Shown: positions 1-9,118, counted from the stretch's first letter. The stretch is 27,255 nucleotides of DNA from JAGLQA01 sp023135565 (GCA_030639305.1 DAOWCY010000088.1:1-27255); one strand, 5' to 3'. Numbers and translations are program-made. The notes: generated by a model not told the origin, from the sequence alone.

Positions 1-1428
1 GTCTCTACCCAGCAGGGGCAAAGTGAGCAGGAAACAGTAAAGTTAAAAAAATGTTTTTCGGGGGGTCAAGGGGGGCGGTTTTTCAAAAAAGCCCCCCTTG
101 TCGCCGAAGGCAAAGAAAAAAACGTATTCGATATTTTAGGCCGGCTAATGAAAAAATATCGTTTACCCACCGGTTTCGGTAGTGAGATTTCGCCTTTTGT
201 AGGCGGCGGCATCGGGTATTTTTCTTATGAATTGGGCCGGCAGATAGAAGCGCTGCCGGCGACCACCCGGGACGTAATGGGCATACCCGAATGTTATATA
301 GGTTTTTACAATGCGGTTATTATTTGCGATCACGAAAAAGAAAAAACATATCTATCGTATTTTGATCCCGGCTGTGAATGCAGTATCGCATCTTTCGAGC
401 GGTTGAAAGAGGAGATACTCTCGATTCGTCCCGGTCTTTATGCCGGCAGGGGCATCTCTCCGGGCTGGAAGGCGACCCGCGGCGGGGAACTGTCGAGCCT
501 CTTCAAGAGCGACCTGACCAAACAGGAATATATGGCCGCCGTCAACCGCATTAAAGAATACATCCTGGCCGGTGATGTGTACCAGGTCAACATGACCCGG
601 CGTTTCGAGACCGGCATGGAGGGTATCCCCCCCTGGCAGTTGTACAAACGGTTAACGCACATTAACCCCGCCCCTTTTGCCGCTTATATGAATTTTGCAG
701 GCGTCACCGTGGTGTCTTCTTCGCCGGAGCGGTTTTTAGAGATTAACGGCCGCTATATAGAGGCGGGCGCGTGCCCGCAGCCTATGAACGTGGGCGAAAC
801 GATTTCTTCGAGAGAAAAAAATCCTCGTAAAAAAACAAGATTCTTCCCCATCAGTACTATAGAAGCCCGTCCCATCAAAGGAACCGTGAAACGGGGCAGT
901 ACGCCGCAAGAAGATGAAAAAAACAAACAGTTCTTGTTAAATGACGAAAAGAACCGGGCCGAACTGGCTATGATCGTGGACCTGATGCGCAACGACCTGG
1001 GGCGCGTCTGCGAAACCGGTTCGATAGAGGTTAAAGCGTTCCCGGAATTGGAAACCTATGCCTCGGTGCATCATTTGGTGTCCACTATCACCGGCCGGCT
1101 GCAAGAAGGGAAAAATGTAATAGATGTACTAAAAGCCGCTTTCCCCGGCGGTTCTATCACCGGCGCGCCCAAGATCAGGGCCATGGAGATTATCGACGAA
1201 TTAGAGCCGGTGGAACGGGGTATCTATACCGGCAGCATCGGTTATTTAGGATTTAACGGCTGCTCCGATTTGAATATCGTGATACGTACTATCGTAATCA
1301 GCGGCGGTAAAGCCCATATCCAGGCCGGGGGCGGCATCGTGGCCGATTCGGTAGACCGCGAAGAATACGAGGAGTCCCTGCTCAAAGCGCAAAAATTATT
1401 CAAAGCCTTCGCCGACCCCACCACGTGA
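1..1428 (+). CDS. pabB: Aminodeoxychorismate synthase component I, 5'-truncated by the window edge
   Basis: Converts chorismate with glutamine-derived ammonia to 4-amino-4-deoxychorismate, the precursor of p-aminobenzoate for folate; cytoplasmic. The frame is open from base 1, so the true start lies upstream; the ATG at 148 is internal and would cut off the N-terminal half-domain. Family motifs: PFVGGGIGYFSYELGR, GDVYQVNMTRRF, SSSPERFLEINGR, RPIKGT, MIVDLMRNDLGRVCE, GGSITGAPKIRAMEIID and IQAGGGIVADS. RPIKGT with lysine (codon 877-879) separates PabB from anthranilate synthase TrpE, which has alanine there. Two stretches are foreign to the family: a repeat-derived segment (codons 46-117) and a 34-codon insertion at 763-864 placed immediately before RPIKGT. 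All catalytic motifs remain in frame, so the protein may be active, but the second insertion sits close to the active site. No folate neighbour is visible downstream. Confidence 0.9.
   Translation, partial: VSTQQGQSEQETVKLKKCFSGGQGGRFFKKAPLVAEGKEKNVFDILGRLMKKYRLPTGFGSEISPFVGGGIGYFSYELGRQIEALPATTRDVMGIPECYIGFYNAVIICDHEKEKTYLSYFDPGCECSIASFERLKEEILSIRPGLYAGRGISPGWKATRGGELSSLFKSDLTKQEYMAAVNRIKEYILAGDVYQVNMTRRFETGMEGIPPWQLYKRLTHINPAPFAAYMNFAGVTVVSSSPERFLEINGRYIEAGACPQPMNVGETISSREKNPRKKTRFFPISTIEARPIKGTVKRGSTPQEDEKNKQFLLNDEKNRAELAMIVDLMRNDLGRVCETGSIEVKAFPELETYASVHHLVSTITGRLQEGKNVIDVLKAAFPGGSITGAPKIRAMEIIDELEPVERGIYTGSIGYLGFNGCSDLNIVIRTIVISGGKAHIQAGGGIVADSVDREEYEESLLKAQKLFKAFADPTT
46..117 (-). repeat. 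Interspersed repeat (family B) inside pabB, in frame
   Basis: Read on the minus strand it runs GCCTTCGGCGAC, then GGGGGGCTTTTTTGAAAAA, then a C-rich block and an AAAAAC-type end. The same module order occurs inside the macroglobulin gene (3427-3491) and at 14621-14728. In pabB it is translated without a stop as a Gly/Lys/Phe-rich segment (CFSGGQGGRFFKK) not expected in PabB. Confidence 0.75.
763..864 (+). repeat. 102-bp in-frame insertion in pabB with target-duplication-like ends
   Basis: Normal PabB proteins pass almost directly from the strand ending in R-x-x-E to RPIKGT. Here 34 extra codons intervene. The insertion is bounded by TATAGAG (756-762) and TATAGAA (858-864), a near-identical 7-bp duplication, and begins with a perfect hairpin GCGGGC-GCGT-GCCCGC (763-778). 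The encoded peptide is basic and contains NPRKKTRFF. Its first half resembles part of the repeat at 23981-24132 by eye; that relation is tentative. Confidence 0.65.
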
Positions 1429-1516
1429 GGAGGGTCATCTTCTCCTAACATTTTTTCATCACCTTGCTTCTGAGCATGGGGTAAATATCAACTTTCTCTT
1501 CACGGGCAGAGGCAGT

Positions 1517-1732
1517 ATGTTTATCCAGGATGATCCCCTGGATAAGATTGGAAATACCGATCAATTCGGAAAAGATAAACATGTAGTAAAAGAAATGTTG
1601 ACGTTTATGCTTAAAAGTGAGGTTTACCGCTATGGAATGCTTTGCGATTTTTCGAAAAGGAAAGAGGAAAACCTCAGAGTAATCAAGAAATTGATTGATA
1701 AACCGGAGCAATTTTACCAGGAAAATAAATAA
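1517..1732 (+). CDS. Hypothetical protein, 71 aa
   Basis: Not recognised. The ATG follows a weak GAGG ribosome-binding sequence. The predicted product is hydrophilic, with a charged C-terminal helix (SKRKEENLRVIKKLIDK) and no signal peptide or membrane segment. It may be a fragment of a larger gene, since the preceding 90 bases have no clear promoter. A 97-codon frame lies on the opposite strand over the same bases; I prefer the plus strand because its composition looks more like a soluble protein and it has a start signal. Confidence that it is expressed is low. Confidence 0.3.
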   Translation: MFIQDDPLDKIGNTDQFGKDKHVVKEMLTFMLKSEVYRYGMLCDFSKRKEENLRVIKKLIDKPEQFYQENK

Positions 1733-1734
1733 TA

Positions 1735-1975
1735 GCATCCGGCAAATGCTGCGGTAAGCTGCGCAAGTAACGCAGTCGGTTTAAACCGTGCGGAGTGCAG
1801 CGGGATTAATCAAGGTCGTTTTGTTCAGCTTGCGGGTTAATTGTATTACAGCTAAAAGTTAACCTATGTCCGGTTCCTTCCGGTTCTGTTCAGGAGGTGA
1901 ACAGCAAACCATAAAAGCTGAGCAACTATCTGTACATACCATAAAGGCAGAACCGCCAAATTCGGCGGAACAACT
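1735..1975 (+). other. Structured non-coding stretch, possible RNA
   Basis: This gene-free stretch contains several complementary arms: CTGCG/CGCAG (1759-1763 with 1771-1775), CTGTTC/GAACAG (1886-1891 with 1899-1904), CCGCC/GGCGG (1953-1957 with 1964-1968), and longer-range CGGTTCTG/CAGAACCG (1881-1888 with 1948-1955) and GTTCC/GGAAC (1873-1877 with 1967-1971). Some arms share bases, so alternative folds are possible. I do not recognise an RNA family. Confidence 0.35.
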
Positions 1976-2036
1976 CACTATAACTTAATTTACAGGCTTG
2001 ATGCGCTTCTTAAAAAAAATCTTACTACTCAGGTAA

Positions 2037-2179
2037 ACGGATTTAGAAGCAAAAACGCTTCCCTGCCGGGGGCCAAACTTTTGAAAAAGTTTGAACAAAA
2101 CTTTTAATTATTTAGAATCAAAAGCGCTCACTCGCTGCCCTGCGGCGAAGCCGCTTATCGCCTCCCCGTGCGCACGGGG
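2037..2179 (+). repeat. Composite palindromic repeat (family A), copy abutting the macroglobulin stop codon
   Basis: Module order: TTTAGAAGCAAAAACGCT, CCTGCCGGGGGCC, AAACTTTTGAAAAAGTTTG, AACAAAACTTTTAATTATTT, AGAATCAAAAGCGCTCAC, the GCGGCGAAGCCGC hairpin, then the perfect 16-bp palindrome CCCCGTGCGCACGGGG (2164-2179). Near-identical copies lie at 19690-19826 and 19843-19958. The palindrome directly follows the TGA of the minus-strand gene ending at 2180 and could act as a transcription terminator for it. Confidence 0.85.
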
Positions 2180-5100
2180 TCACTTCCCTGCGATTTTGAC
2201 GCGCACGCCTTCGGAATGACTCGAAAACTCCGGCGCATACATGCACTGGATCGTAGTTATGCCATTGGAAAAATCACCGGCATGACTGACACGCAGCGGA
2301 TACTCGAACACATACGTGCCCTTAGGCAAATAATCGAAAAAGAAATTGGTAGACGCATCCTTGGTGCTTTCATAATAACAAAGACCACCCTGCCACTTGC
2401 AGCGCGAGATAACATTCTCAGGCTCGAACCCGGAAGCACGCATATCCTTCATGTGCACATACTCTAAAGTACGGTCTATACGCAGCTCGATGCGCACTTT
2501 TACCCGGTCGCCTACTCGCAGTTTCCGCTTATGTAAAGGCGTGAGCACCGGGCCGGTGTCCGAAGGCCTTTCGATAAATAACTGCTTTTTCAATTGCAGG
2601 GGCGTTTTGGCCGGGGTGATCTTATCCAAATTCTCAAAATACTGCCAGTACATGCCGCCCCAGGCAGCTATCTTATTGTTGTTCCGGATGGAAATATACC
2701 CCATGTCGGACGTTACCTCAGCACCGCTCCAGGATGTCTTAAAATAACCGCTGCCGGCTTCTATATTAACATTATCCATTTTTTCCGGTTCGATCTTTAT
2801 TTTTTTGGTTTTCCCGATGGTAATCCCCGGCTGCTTGCTTTCGGCCAACCAGTCTTCGCCCTTGAGCAGCAGCGCATAACAGGCATCAACCGTGGCTTTG
2901 GTGGTGCGCCAGTCCTGGGTCTGCTTCTGCTTCAACAGCCAGGTCTTTAACTCATCCACGGCTTCGGAGTCCCGGGCCACTTCACTGAAAACCTCGATCA
3001 ACAGGGCATGGGTTTCGATGGGGGCTTGATACCAGTAGTAACCGTAACTGCTCTTCCAGTACATGCCCATCTCTTCAGAATGAAGCGCATGCTCCTTGAG
3101 AGATTTGACGATGGCCGCCGGGGTCTGTGGGTCGCCATAACGATGTAAACTTAAGGAAATCATTCCCTGTACGTAAATATTAAAGTCGAGCCAGTACTTT
3201 TTGGCCTGACCTTTGTAATACGTGAACGCCTTTTTGACGCTGTCGTCCATGGGGATGTCTTTAAAATAACTGCGGGCGTAAAGATAGTGTACCTGCATAT
3301 ATCCGATGTTTCTTTTATTTAGGTTGATGTCGTGCTTCAACAGCCATCGGTAGTCTTCTTTGATTTTACGGTCTAAATAGGGTACGGCCTTTTTGAGCAT
3401 ATCCCATAACTTCTTTTCTTTTATGAGCCTCCGGCGGGCAGGGGTTTTTTTTGAAAAATCACCCCCTGCACCCCCAAAAAACTTTTGTTTAGCTTTAGCG
3501 GCTTTATGAGCAGCTTTTCCGTCCTGGAAAACTCCTAACTGGCCCAAATGCGCAAATCCGCACACAATGTGCTGGGTGATATAACGACTCTCACGCATGC
3601 CGTGAAACCAGGGCCAGGCTCCGGACGCCAGTTGCCCGTCTTTAAGCTTCTGTAACGCACGCTGTAACTGACCGGCCATTTTATTGAGATCAAATAACAA
3701 AGCTATACGCTTCTTGCGCTGGCTTTCATCCTGTGCGTTCAAAACCCAGGGGGTCTCTTCCAATAAAAGAGTCTTCAATTCCTGGTTCTTCTCCAAATTG
3801 GAAAGCAAAGCGTCACCGCCTTTCGCGCTCTTCCACACATCGAAAACCCGCTTGATTTTGGGGTTGGAATTAACGATAAAAGAGGCGATGGAATTGGCAT
3901 AATAACGGCTGAAAACCTGCTCCATACATTCATAAGGATATTCCATCAAATAAGGCAGGGCCTGGACCGCATACCAGACCGGGTTAGAAGTAAATTCTAA
4001 AGTCAATTTATGATGCTTCAGGGTAGTTGATTTGCCGGAGTCGATGAGCTTCTTAAACCGGAAATCTTTACTTTGCAAAGAACGTAAAGGCAGGGGCAGG
4101 GTCTCGGTGACCAGCATACGGTTCTTCAAAATGGGCAGCGGCTTCTCTTCGCCGTCGGAAAATTTCCCGGCCGCGGCGACGATGCGATAGGTGACGGTGT
4201 CTACGTCTTCGGGAACCAGCAAATTCCATCCCACCAGGGCGCTCTCCCCTTTGGCGGCGCTAAAACTAACCTCCGGGCTGCTGTTTTTGAACTTCGCATC
4301 CACGGGCTGTAAAGTAAGGGCGTCGAAAAGCATTAATCTCGCTTTGCCTGCAAGGGTCTTTTCCGAAAGGTTGGTGATTTTAGCTGTCAATTTCAGGGTG
4401 TCGCCTTCGCGCAGGAAACGAGGCGCATTAGGCACTACCATCAACTCTTTCTGGGTGACTAATTTATTGGTAATTAAACCGTATTCCAGGTTCTTCGTAT
4501 GAGCAAAACCGAGCATCTTCCAGGTGGTCAGGGCTTCCGGCACAGTGAAAGCAATAATGATTTCCCCTTCGCTCCCGGTTCTCAAATGAGGATAGAAAAA
4601 GGCGGTCTCCTGGAAATTACCACGCGCTTTAACTGCGGACAGGTCAGGTGCGGCGTTTAATAATGCCGGTGCAGCGCCTATCGCATCTACGGCGGTTTCC
4701 GACAGGTCCGCTCCGTCGGTATGCCACTCTTTGCCGTTCTTTTTTTTGCCGCCGTTGGCTTTTTTCGGGGCCGGCGGTTTTCCACCAAGATAGGCGGCCT
4801 CACGCCGGGATTCGTCCCTGCTGCCGGGCCGGGCTGCTTTTTGCACCCGGCTTTTCATTACGCCGCCGATTACGCCGTCTGAAAAATACACGGCGCGCTG
4901 GACGCCGAACCAGTTCAGGGTGTCGTAATATTTATTGAAGTAAGCGGAGCTCTTTTGCAAAACGCCGATGCGCCGGGAATTAACCGTACCGAAATAGCGG
5001 TTGCCTTCCCACTGCAAATGATTGTAGTGCCGGGGAAAAATACTAAAATACCAATTGTGGGGCATAAAAGCATCTAAAGAGGCATCGTAAAGAGCGGCCA

Positions 5101-8100
5101 CCATTTCGGCCCCCAAACGCAGGGAGTCATTAAAAACGCCTTTTGCCGCCGGGCCTGTTTTAGCGGGCTTAATTTTTATGCGCCACTCCTCTTTTTCACC
5201 GGGCTTCAACTTATCGCGAAAAGTTTCGAAGCTGATGTCTAAGTTTTTATTGGACCAGGGCACCACTATGTTTTTGCTGTGCTTGAACACCTCGTTATAC
5301 TTGACAAAAGTAATGTGTACACCTACGTTGCCGCGGTGTTTTTCTTCGATGGGAATCTCGATCTTATGCTGCCGGCGGGACAGGGTGAGATATTTTTTCG
5401 CGAAAATCTTGCCGCGGTGCTCGATTTCATAGATCACAAACACGTTCTTAGCGGCGGAACCGAACAAAACCACTGCTTTTTTCCCCGGTTCCACAGTCTC
5501 TTCGGGTATAGTAAACCAATCCAATCGATTGTGGGGCACCCGCTTGCCCCGGGAAGAGTAAAGGGTAAAATAAAGCACTTCTTTTACCGGGCTGCCGTAC
5601 CTGTCTTTAGATTCCATCTCAACCACGTATTTACCGCTCTGCCAACTGCCCAGGCCGGTTAGTTTCAACTCCTTGCTTTTGCCGGTGTCGAAGTTTTTTT
5701 GAAAAACCTTTTTCTCCTTTTCCCAATTACGAAAATCATCTTCGCGGGCAAAGGCGTCATCAGGAAAATCTTTATAGTAATCCTTTTTTCCCATGGTGAA
5801 ACGGTCGGGGGCGTCCCAGGGTTTTTTCCTGGTGACCCGGGGATTCTCTTTTAGACGGTAAAAAGCGATGGCCCCGGAGGCGGGGATAAAATCGCCCGAT
5901 AGGGTGCTGGAATTAACCTGCAAAGTGTGGGTTTCTTTATCTTTATCTAATTGTCCGGGCAGGTTGAGGCCGATTTTCAGGGCGGTATAGCCGATGGGAA
6001 TTCTTTTTACCGCCTGCCGGGTTTCGCCGTTGATATCGGTCACTTCGGCGTAAATTACGAAATTAAAGGCCGGTTGGGTCTTTTTGTCTATAGTAAGGTC
6101 GGGAACCGCTTTAAAAGTGATCTCGAAACCCCCTTTTTTACCGGTTTTGCCCACTTCGTTGAGGATCTCCATTTTGGGGGCCGGGGGGAGATAACCCCAA
6201 TAATACCAGCGGTAAGGGAAAAACACTTCGCGCACCACCCGGTATTTCACGTCGGCATTGTCGATGTTGTAACCGGCATAGGCCGCGGCTTTACCGGTGA
6301 CGGTAACCATGTCGTCCAATTTATAGGTTTTCTTAAGGGCATCGAATGTCACCTGGAATTTGGGGCGTTTGTACTCTTCTACGGAAAATTCGGAGCTGCC
6401 GTGGCTGTCGGAGATGCGCATCCTGCCGTTCAGGCGGCCTAAGGGAAGTTGAAAAGTACCGCTGAAAGTGCCGTATTCGTTGGATATTAGGTCTAAATGG
6501 CTTACTTTTTGCCGATTGACGTCATACAATGTGACGCGGGTACGGCGGTTGGGCAGGATGCGGTTATTTTCACCGGCTGCGCTGTCCCGGTGCAGGATAA
6601 TACCTTTGAAATGCAGGCTCTGGCCGGGCCTGTAAATAGCCCGGTCGGTAAAAAAGAAAGTGCTCGTTTTTTGGGGATAGCGGTCGTAGGACCGGTAGAG
6701 GTAAAATTCCCGCTCCTCGAATAAGCGGTCGGAACCGCTGCTGAACTCTAAACGAAAATAGTTCTTTAAACCGGCCTGCCGGGAGATGTGAAAATAGCCC
6801 CTAACATCGGCCCGGAAAAGAGGGCCTTTTTTGAGCACATAGCTGCGGGTAGGACGGTGGTATTCCCGGTACCAAACCTGGCCCGAGGCTCCGCCTAAAG
6901 GCGCGCCGGTATGGCGGTGCAGCAGGTGGAATTCCAGGCCTTTTTTGTCTGACCGGCGGTGCACATAGGCGATATTGGAGACCGTGAAAAAGGTATACGC
7001 CACGGCGTGTTTTTTAAAATCGAAAGCGCTGCTGTCCGCTGCTAAAAGGACATATTCGCCGGTTTCCAGCCCGCGCACCTTCGCTTCCGCGGCATGGGCC
7101 TGGAAATCCCCGTCGCCGGGAAAGGCAGTTTGCCAGGTTTCCACAGCCTGCTTCGAGATATAAAAGGCCACCATGTCGGCATAGCGTTTCCGTTTCTGCG
7201 CAGCTATCTCCGGCATACTTGTTTTGACCATTTTAAAATAGACTTTACCGAGGTTTTTATACTTAACCAAAACCTGGAAAGGTTTACCCGAAGCCACCGC
7301 TCCCTGTAAAGTCATATCTAATTTACGCCCCTCGATGCGATCGATCAAATAGGCGCAGTTACCGGCCCCGGTGGAAGCGGGATATTTTTTGATTGCTTCC
7401 CGGCAAATGTTATGGGCTCTCTTTTTGTACCATTTGTATTTTTCCGTGGTTTTGTTTCCGGGTTTGTATTTATCACCTAACTCGTTGTAGAGGGCGGCTA
7501 ATTCATAGTAAATCTCAGCGGAAACCGGCGCTTCCGGGTAGTTGGTCATCATCTGTTTAAGGGTTTTTTCACAGCTGATTTCTTTGTTGCTAATCACCCC
7601 TTCTTTGTATATAAAACGAAGCCTTTTCAGGTCTACATCCACTAAGGCAGCGGGATCTTTGTCAGCTAAGTGAAAGCGAATCAACTCCTGCAGGTAGGTG
7701 AGAGCATAATAGCGGAAAGAGAGAGGATCGCGGGTAGATATTTTTAGCCCGGCAAAGTCCCGGGCCGGTTTGAAATAATCCTTATTATTAAGCGTGAAGC
7801 GGTAAACCGGCTGGGTTAAGCTGGATTCGCTGCCCATGAAAAAATCCACGGCGCGGTGCGCCAGGAAATCGTAAAGCGTGGGCCGGTACCGGCGCCCACT
7901 GCTGCGCTTGTGCAAAATCCTATCATAAATGTCGATTTTTGTTTCTTTGGCTTTGTCCGCGTTTTGCAAGGATTTTTGGTAGTGTCGGACAACTTCCTCC
8001 ACTATTTTTTTCAAGTCCCAGGTTCGTATATCATCTTGTTTGATAGCGCCCGGCGCCACTGCGGTGCGGTTCAGAAACCGGTAGCGGTTGGCCCGGTAAT

Positions 8101-8515
8101 AGCTCCAGTATTGTTCGGCCAGCATGGAATGCAGCACCGGGGTGATTGGAAACCGGCTCTGTTTCAATTCACCGGTCAATAAACTATGCACCTTAAATAC
8201 GGCGTCTTCTTCCACTTGCTGGATGAAGTATAGTTTATGGATCAGGGCTTTTGCGAACTCCCCGGGCCGGTTTTCTTTTTTTGCAGCCGAATAGATTTTC
8301 TCCACTACTTGTAAGGCTGATTTAGGCAGGCCCTTGCTGTTATAATTTTCGACTTCCTGCCACAAACTCTCATAGTGCGACTTTTCACCGCTGGGCAGGG
8401 AACCGACTCCGACTCCTTCTGCTTCGGCTTTTAGGTTAGCGCTGCTGCATCCGCTAAAGACCGGCAGCGGCAGTATCACGATCAAAATCGACAATAAAAA
8501 ATAAAAACGCTTCAT
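2180..8515 (-). CDS. Alpha-2-macroglobulin family lipoprotein with thioester
   Basis: Bacterial alpha-2-macroglobulins trap proteases in the cell envelope. The 2,111-aa product starts at the ATG at 8515, preceded by AGGAGGG at good spacing; a 41-codon upstream extension lacks such a signal. Residues 1-22 form a lipoprotein signal (hydrophobic run then VFSGC). MG-type beta domains follow, including FFFTDRAIYRPGQ, typical of the MG2 start; a charged, low-complexity bait-like region; the macroglobulin core motif TAFFYPHLRTGSEGE; and the thioester motif PYECMEQ with Cys about residue 1530, then an alpha-helical thioester domain. Most long YfhM-type proteins are 1,500-2,000 aa; this is at the upper end. 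A repeat-derived segment (3427-3491) interrupts the thioester domain in frame. No penicillin-binding protein 1C gene, a frequent partner, is next to it. The TGA stop abuts a 16-bp palindrome. Confidence 0.92.
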   Translation of the reverse strand: MKRFYFLLSILIVILPLPVFSGCSSANLKAEAEGVGVGSLPSGEKSHYESLWQEVENYNSKGLPKSALQVVEKIYSAAKKENRPGEFAKALIHKLYFIQQVEEDAVFKVHSLLTGELKQSRFPITPVLHSMLAEQYWSYYRANRYRFLNRTAVAPGAIKQDDIRTWDLKKIVEEVVRHYQKSLQNADKAKETKIDIYDRILHKRSSGRRYRPTLYDFLAHRAVDFFMGSESSLTQPVYRFTLNNKDYFKPARDFAGLKISTRDPLSFRYYALTYLQELIRFHLADKDPAALVDVDLKRLRFIYKEGVISNKEISCEKTLKQMMTNYPEAPVSAEIYYELAALYNELGDKYKPGNKTTEKYKWYKKRAHNICREAIKKYPASTGAGNCAYLIDRIEGRKLDMTLQGAVASGKPFQVLVKYKNLGKVYFKMVKTSMPEIAAQKRKRYADMVAFYISKQAVETWQTAFPGDGDFQAHAAEAKVRGLETGEYVLLAADSSAFDFKKHAVAYTFFTVSNIAYVHRRSDKKGLEFHLLHRHTGAPLGGASGQVWYREYHRPTRSYVLKKGPLFRADVRGYFHISRQAGLKNYFRLEFSSGSDRLFEEREFYLYRSYDRYPQKTSTFFFTDRAIYRPGQSLHFKGIILHRDSAAGENNRILPNRRTRVTLYDVNRQKVSHLDLISNEYGTFSGTFQLPLGRLNGRMRISDSHGSSEFSVEEYKRPKFQVTFDALKKTYKLDDMVTVTGKAAAYAGYNIDNADVKYRVVREVFFPYRWYYWGYLPPAPKMEILNEVGKTGKKGGFEITFKAVPDLTIDKKTQPAFNFVIYAEVTDINGETRQAVKRIPIGYTALKIGLNLPGQLDKDKETHTLQVNSSTLSGDFIPASGAIAFYRLKENPRVTRKKPWDAPDRFTMGKKDYYKDFPDDAFAREDDFRNWEKEKKVFQKNFDTGKSKELKLTGLGSWQSGKYVVEMESKDRYGSPVKEVLYFTLYSSRGKRVPHNRLDWFTIPEETVEPGKKAVVLFGSAAKNVFVIYEIEHRGKIFAKKYLTLSRRQHKIEIPIEEKHRGNVGVHITFVKYNEVFKHSKNIVVPWSNKNLDISFETFRDKLKPGEKEEWRIKIKPAKTGPAAKGVFNDSLRLGAEMVAALYDASLDAFMPHNWYFSIFPRHYNHLQWEGNRYFGTVNSRRIGVLQKSSAYFNKYYDTLNWFGVQRAVYFSDGVIGGVMKSRVQKAARPGSRDESRREAAYLGGKPPAPKKANGGKKKNGKEWHTDGADLSETAVDAIGAAPALLNAAPDLSAVKARGNFQETAFFYPHLRTGSEGEIIIAFTVPEALTTWKMLGFAHTKNLEYGLITNKLVTQKELMVVPNAPRFLREGDTLKLTAKITNLSEKTLAGKARLMLFDALTLQPVDAKFKNSSPEVSFSAAKGESALVGWNLLVPEDVDTVTYRIVAAAGKFSDGEEKPLPILKNRMLVTETLPLPLRSLQSKDFRFKKLIDSGKSTTLKHHKLTLEFTSNPVWYAVQALPYLMEYPYECMEQVFSRYYANSIASFIVNSNPKIKRVFDVWKSAKGGDALLSNLEKNQELKTLLLEETPWVLNAQDESQRKKRIALLFDLNKMAGQLQRALQKLKDGQLASGAWPWFHGMRESRYITQHIVCGFAHLGQLGVFQDGKAAHKAAKAKQKFFGGAGGDFSKKTPARRRLIKEKKLWDMLKKAVPYLDRKIKEDYRWLLKHDINLNKRNIGYMQVHYLYARSYFKDIPMDDSVKKAFTYYKGQAKKYWLDFNIYVQGMISLSLHRYGDPQTPAAIVKSLKEHALHSEEMGMYWKSSYGYYWYQAPIETHALLIEVFSEVARDSEAVDELKTWLLKQKQTQDWRTTKATVDACYALLLKGEDWLAESKQPGITIGKTKKIKIEPEKMDNVNIEAGSGYFKTSWSGAEVTSDMGYISIRNNNKIAAWGGMYWQYFENLDKITPAKTPLQLKKQLFIERPSDTGPVLTPLHKRKLRVGDRVKVRIELRIDRTLEYVHMKDMRASGFEPENVISRCKWQGGLCYYESTKDASTNFFFDYLPKGTYVFEYPLRVSHAGDFSNGITTIQCMYAPEFSSHSEGVRVKIAGK
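3427..3491 (+). repeat. Interspersed repeat (family B) inside the macroglobulin gene, in frame
   Basis: On the plus strand it runs GCCTCCGGCGG, CAGGGG, T-run, GAAAAATCACCCCCTG, then CCCCCAAAAAACTTTTG. It adds about 22 residues (QKFFGGAGGDFSKKTPARR) around residues 1676-1697. The peptide resembles the repeat-derived segment in PabB because both copies are read on the same strand and in the same frame of the element. Confidence 0.75.
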
Positions 8516-8540
8516 ATTTACCCTCCTAAAACTTTTTCCA

Positions 8541-8702
8541 GGGGTGCGGCGCACCACCCTTTGGGCCGCTTCGCGGCAATACGACAGGGACAGGATACCA
8601 AAAATCCGATAAAAAAACAAAGCACCCGGCGGGTGCACCCTATAAGCCGCTTCGCGGCAGTACTACAGGGACAGGATACCAAAAATCCAATAAAAAAACA
8701 AA
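8541..8702. repeat. Two tandem copies of an ~81-bp unit
   Basis: Each unit carries the hairpin GCCGCTTCGCGGC (8565-8577 and 8646-8658), then GACAGGGACAGGATACC or its one-base variant, then AAAAATCC and an A-rich end (ACAAA at 8621 and 8702). Offset is 81 bp with very few mismatches in the right two-thirds. The hairpin module also occurs in variant form at 16962 and 20642. It sits directly upstream of the macroglobulin gene and may contain its promoter. Confidence 0.8.
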
Positions 8703-8732
8703 CGTTTGCTACAACCTGGCCGGAGATGTGTT

Positions 8733-8800
8733 CCCCAGGCCCCTCATAGGCCGCGGACACCGTCCGCCCCAGGCCCCTTATAGGTTGGGGACGCCGCCCC
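8733..8800. repeat. Two tandem 34-bp units
   Basis: Copies at 8733-8766 and 8767-8800 share CCCCAGGCCCCT, then ATAGG, then GGACxCCGxCC. A related block (GGCTGGGGACGCCGTCCCC) ends the repeat at 13975-14105. Confidence 0.7.
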
Positions 8801-9118
8801 CTTCCCGGTTTTGATCCCGGTCAATCAGTCAACAGGCACAACCCTTTTGGTCGGACAAACACGAAAAATTCCCCTTTTTTAGCTCCCGGCGGCCGGATTT
8901 TTAGAGCGGGCACCTGCCGGGCGAACGGCGTTCGCTTTGCCGGCATTTTATCTTCCCGGCTGTCCCGGGCAAAAAACGGGGAGTTACAGGACCCGGGTGC
9001 CTGAAATCATTTATTATCAGTTTTTTACAGCTTTCATCAAAGGGGATGATGCTCAAAAAAAACGTCCCGGGCAGCCCCGGAATTCCCGGAAAAAAAATTA
9101 TTTTTTTCCCGTCTTTAA
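8801..9118. other. Gene-free spacer with CCCGGG-type hairpins
   Basis: I see no coding region. The stretch holds several GC-rich inverted elements built on GTCCCGGG/CCCGGGAC: CTGTCCCGGGCAAAAAACGG near 8959, ACAGGACCCGGG near 8987, and CGTCCCGGGCAGCCCCGG near 9063 followed by TTCCCGGAAAAAAAATTATT. The last looks like a terminator hairpin with A/T tail. A matching element lies on the far side of the small precursor gene at 9533-9557. Confidence 0.45.

Noticed and set aside
1445..1738. 97-codon minus-strand frame opposite the small hypothetical gene
   Set aside because: No ribosome-binding site; composition is Phe/Ile-rich in the way typical of an antisense frame.
1789..1975. Group II intron fragment, suggested by GTGCG after the GGTTTAAACC palindrome
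   Set aside because: No domain V or reverse transcriptase; the match to GTGYG alone is too weak.
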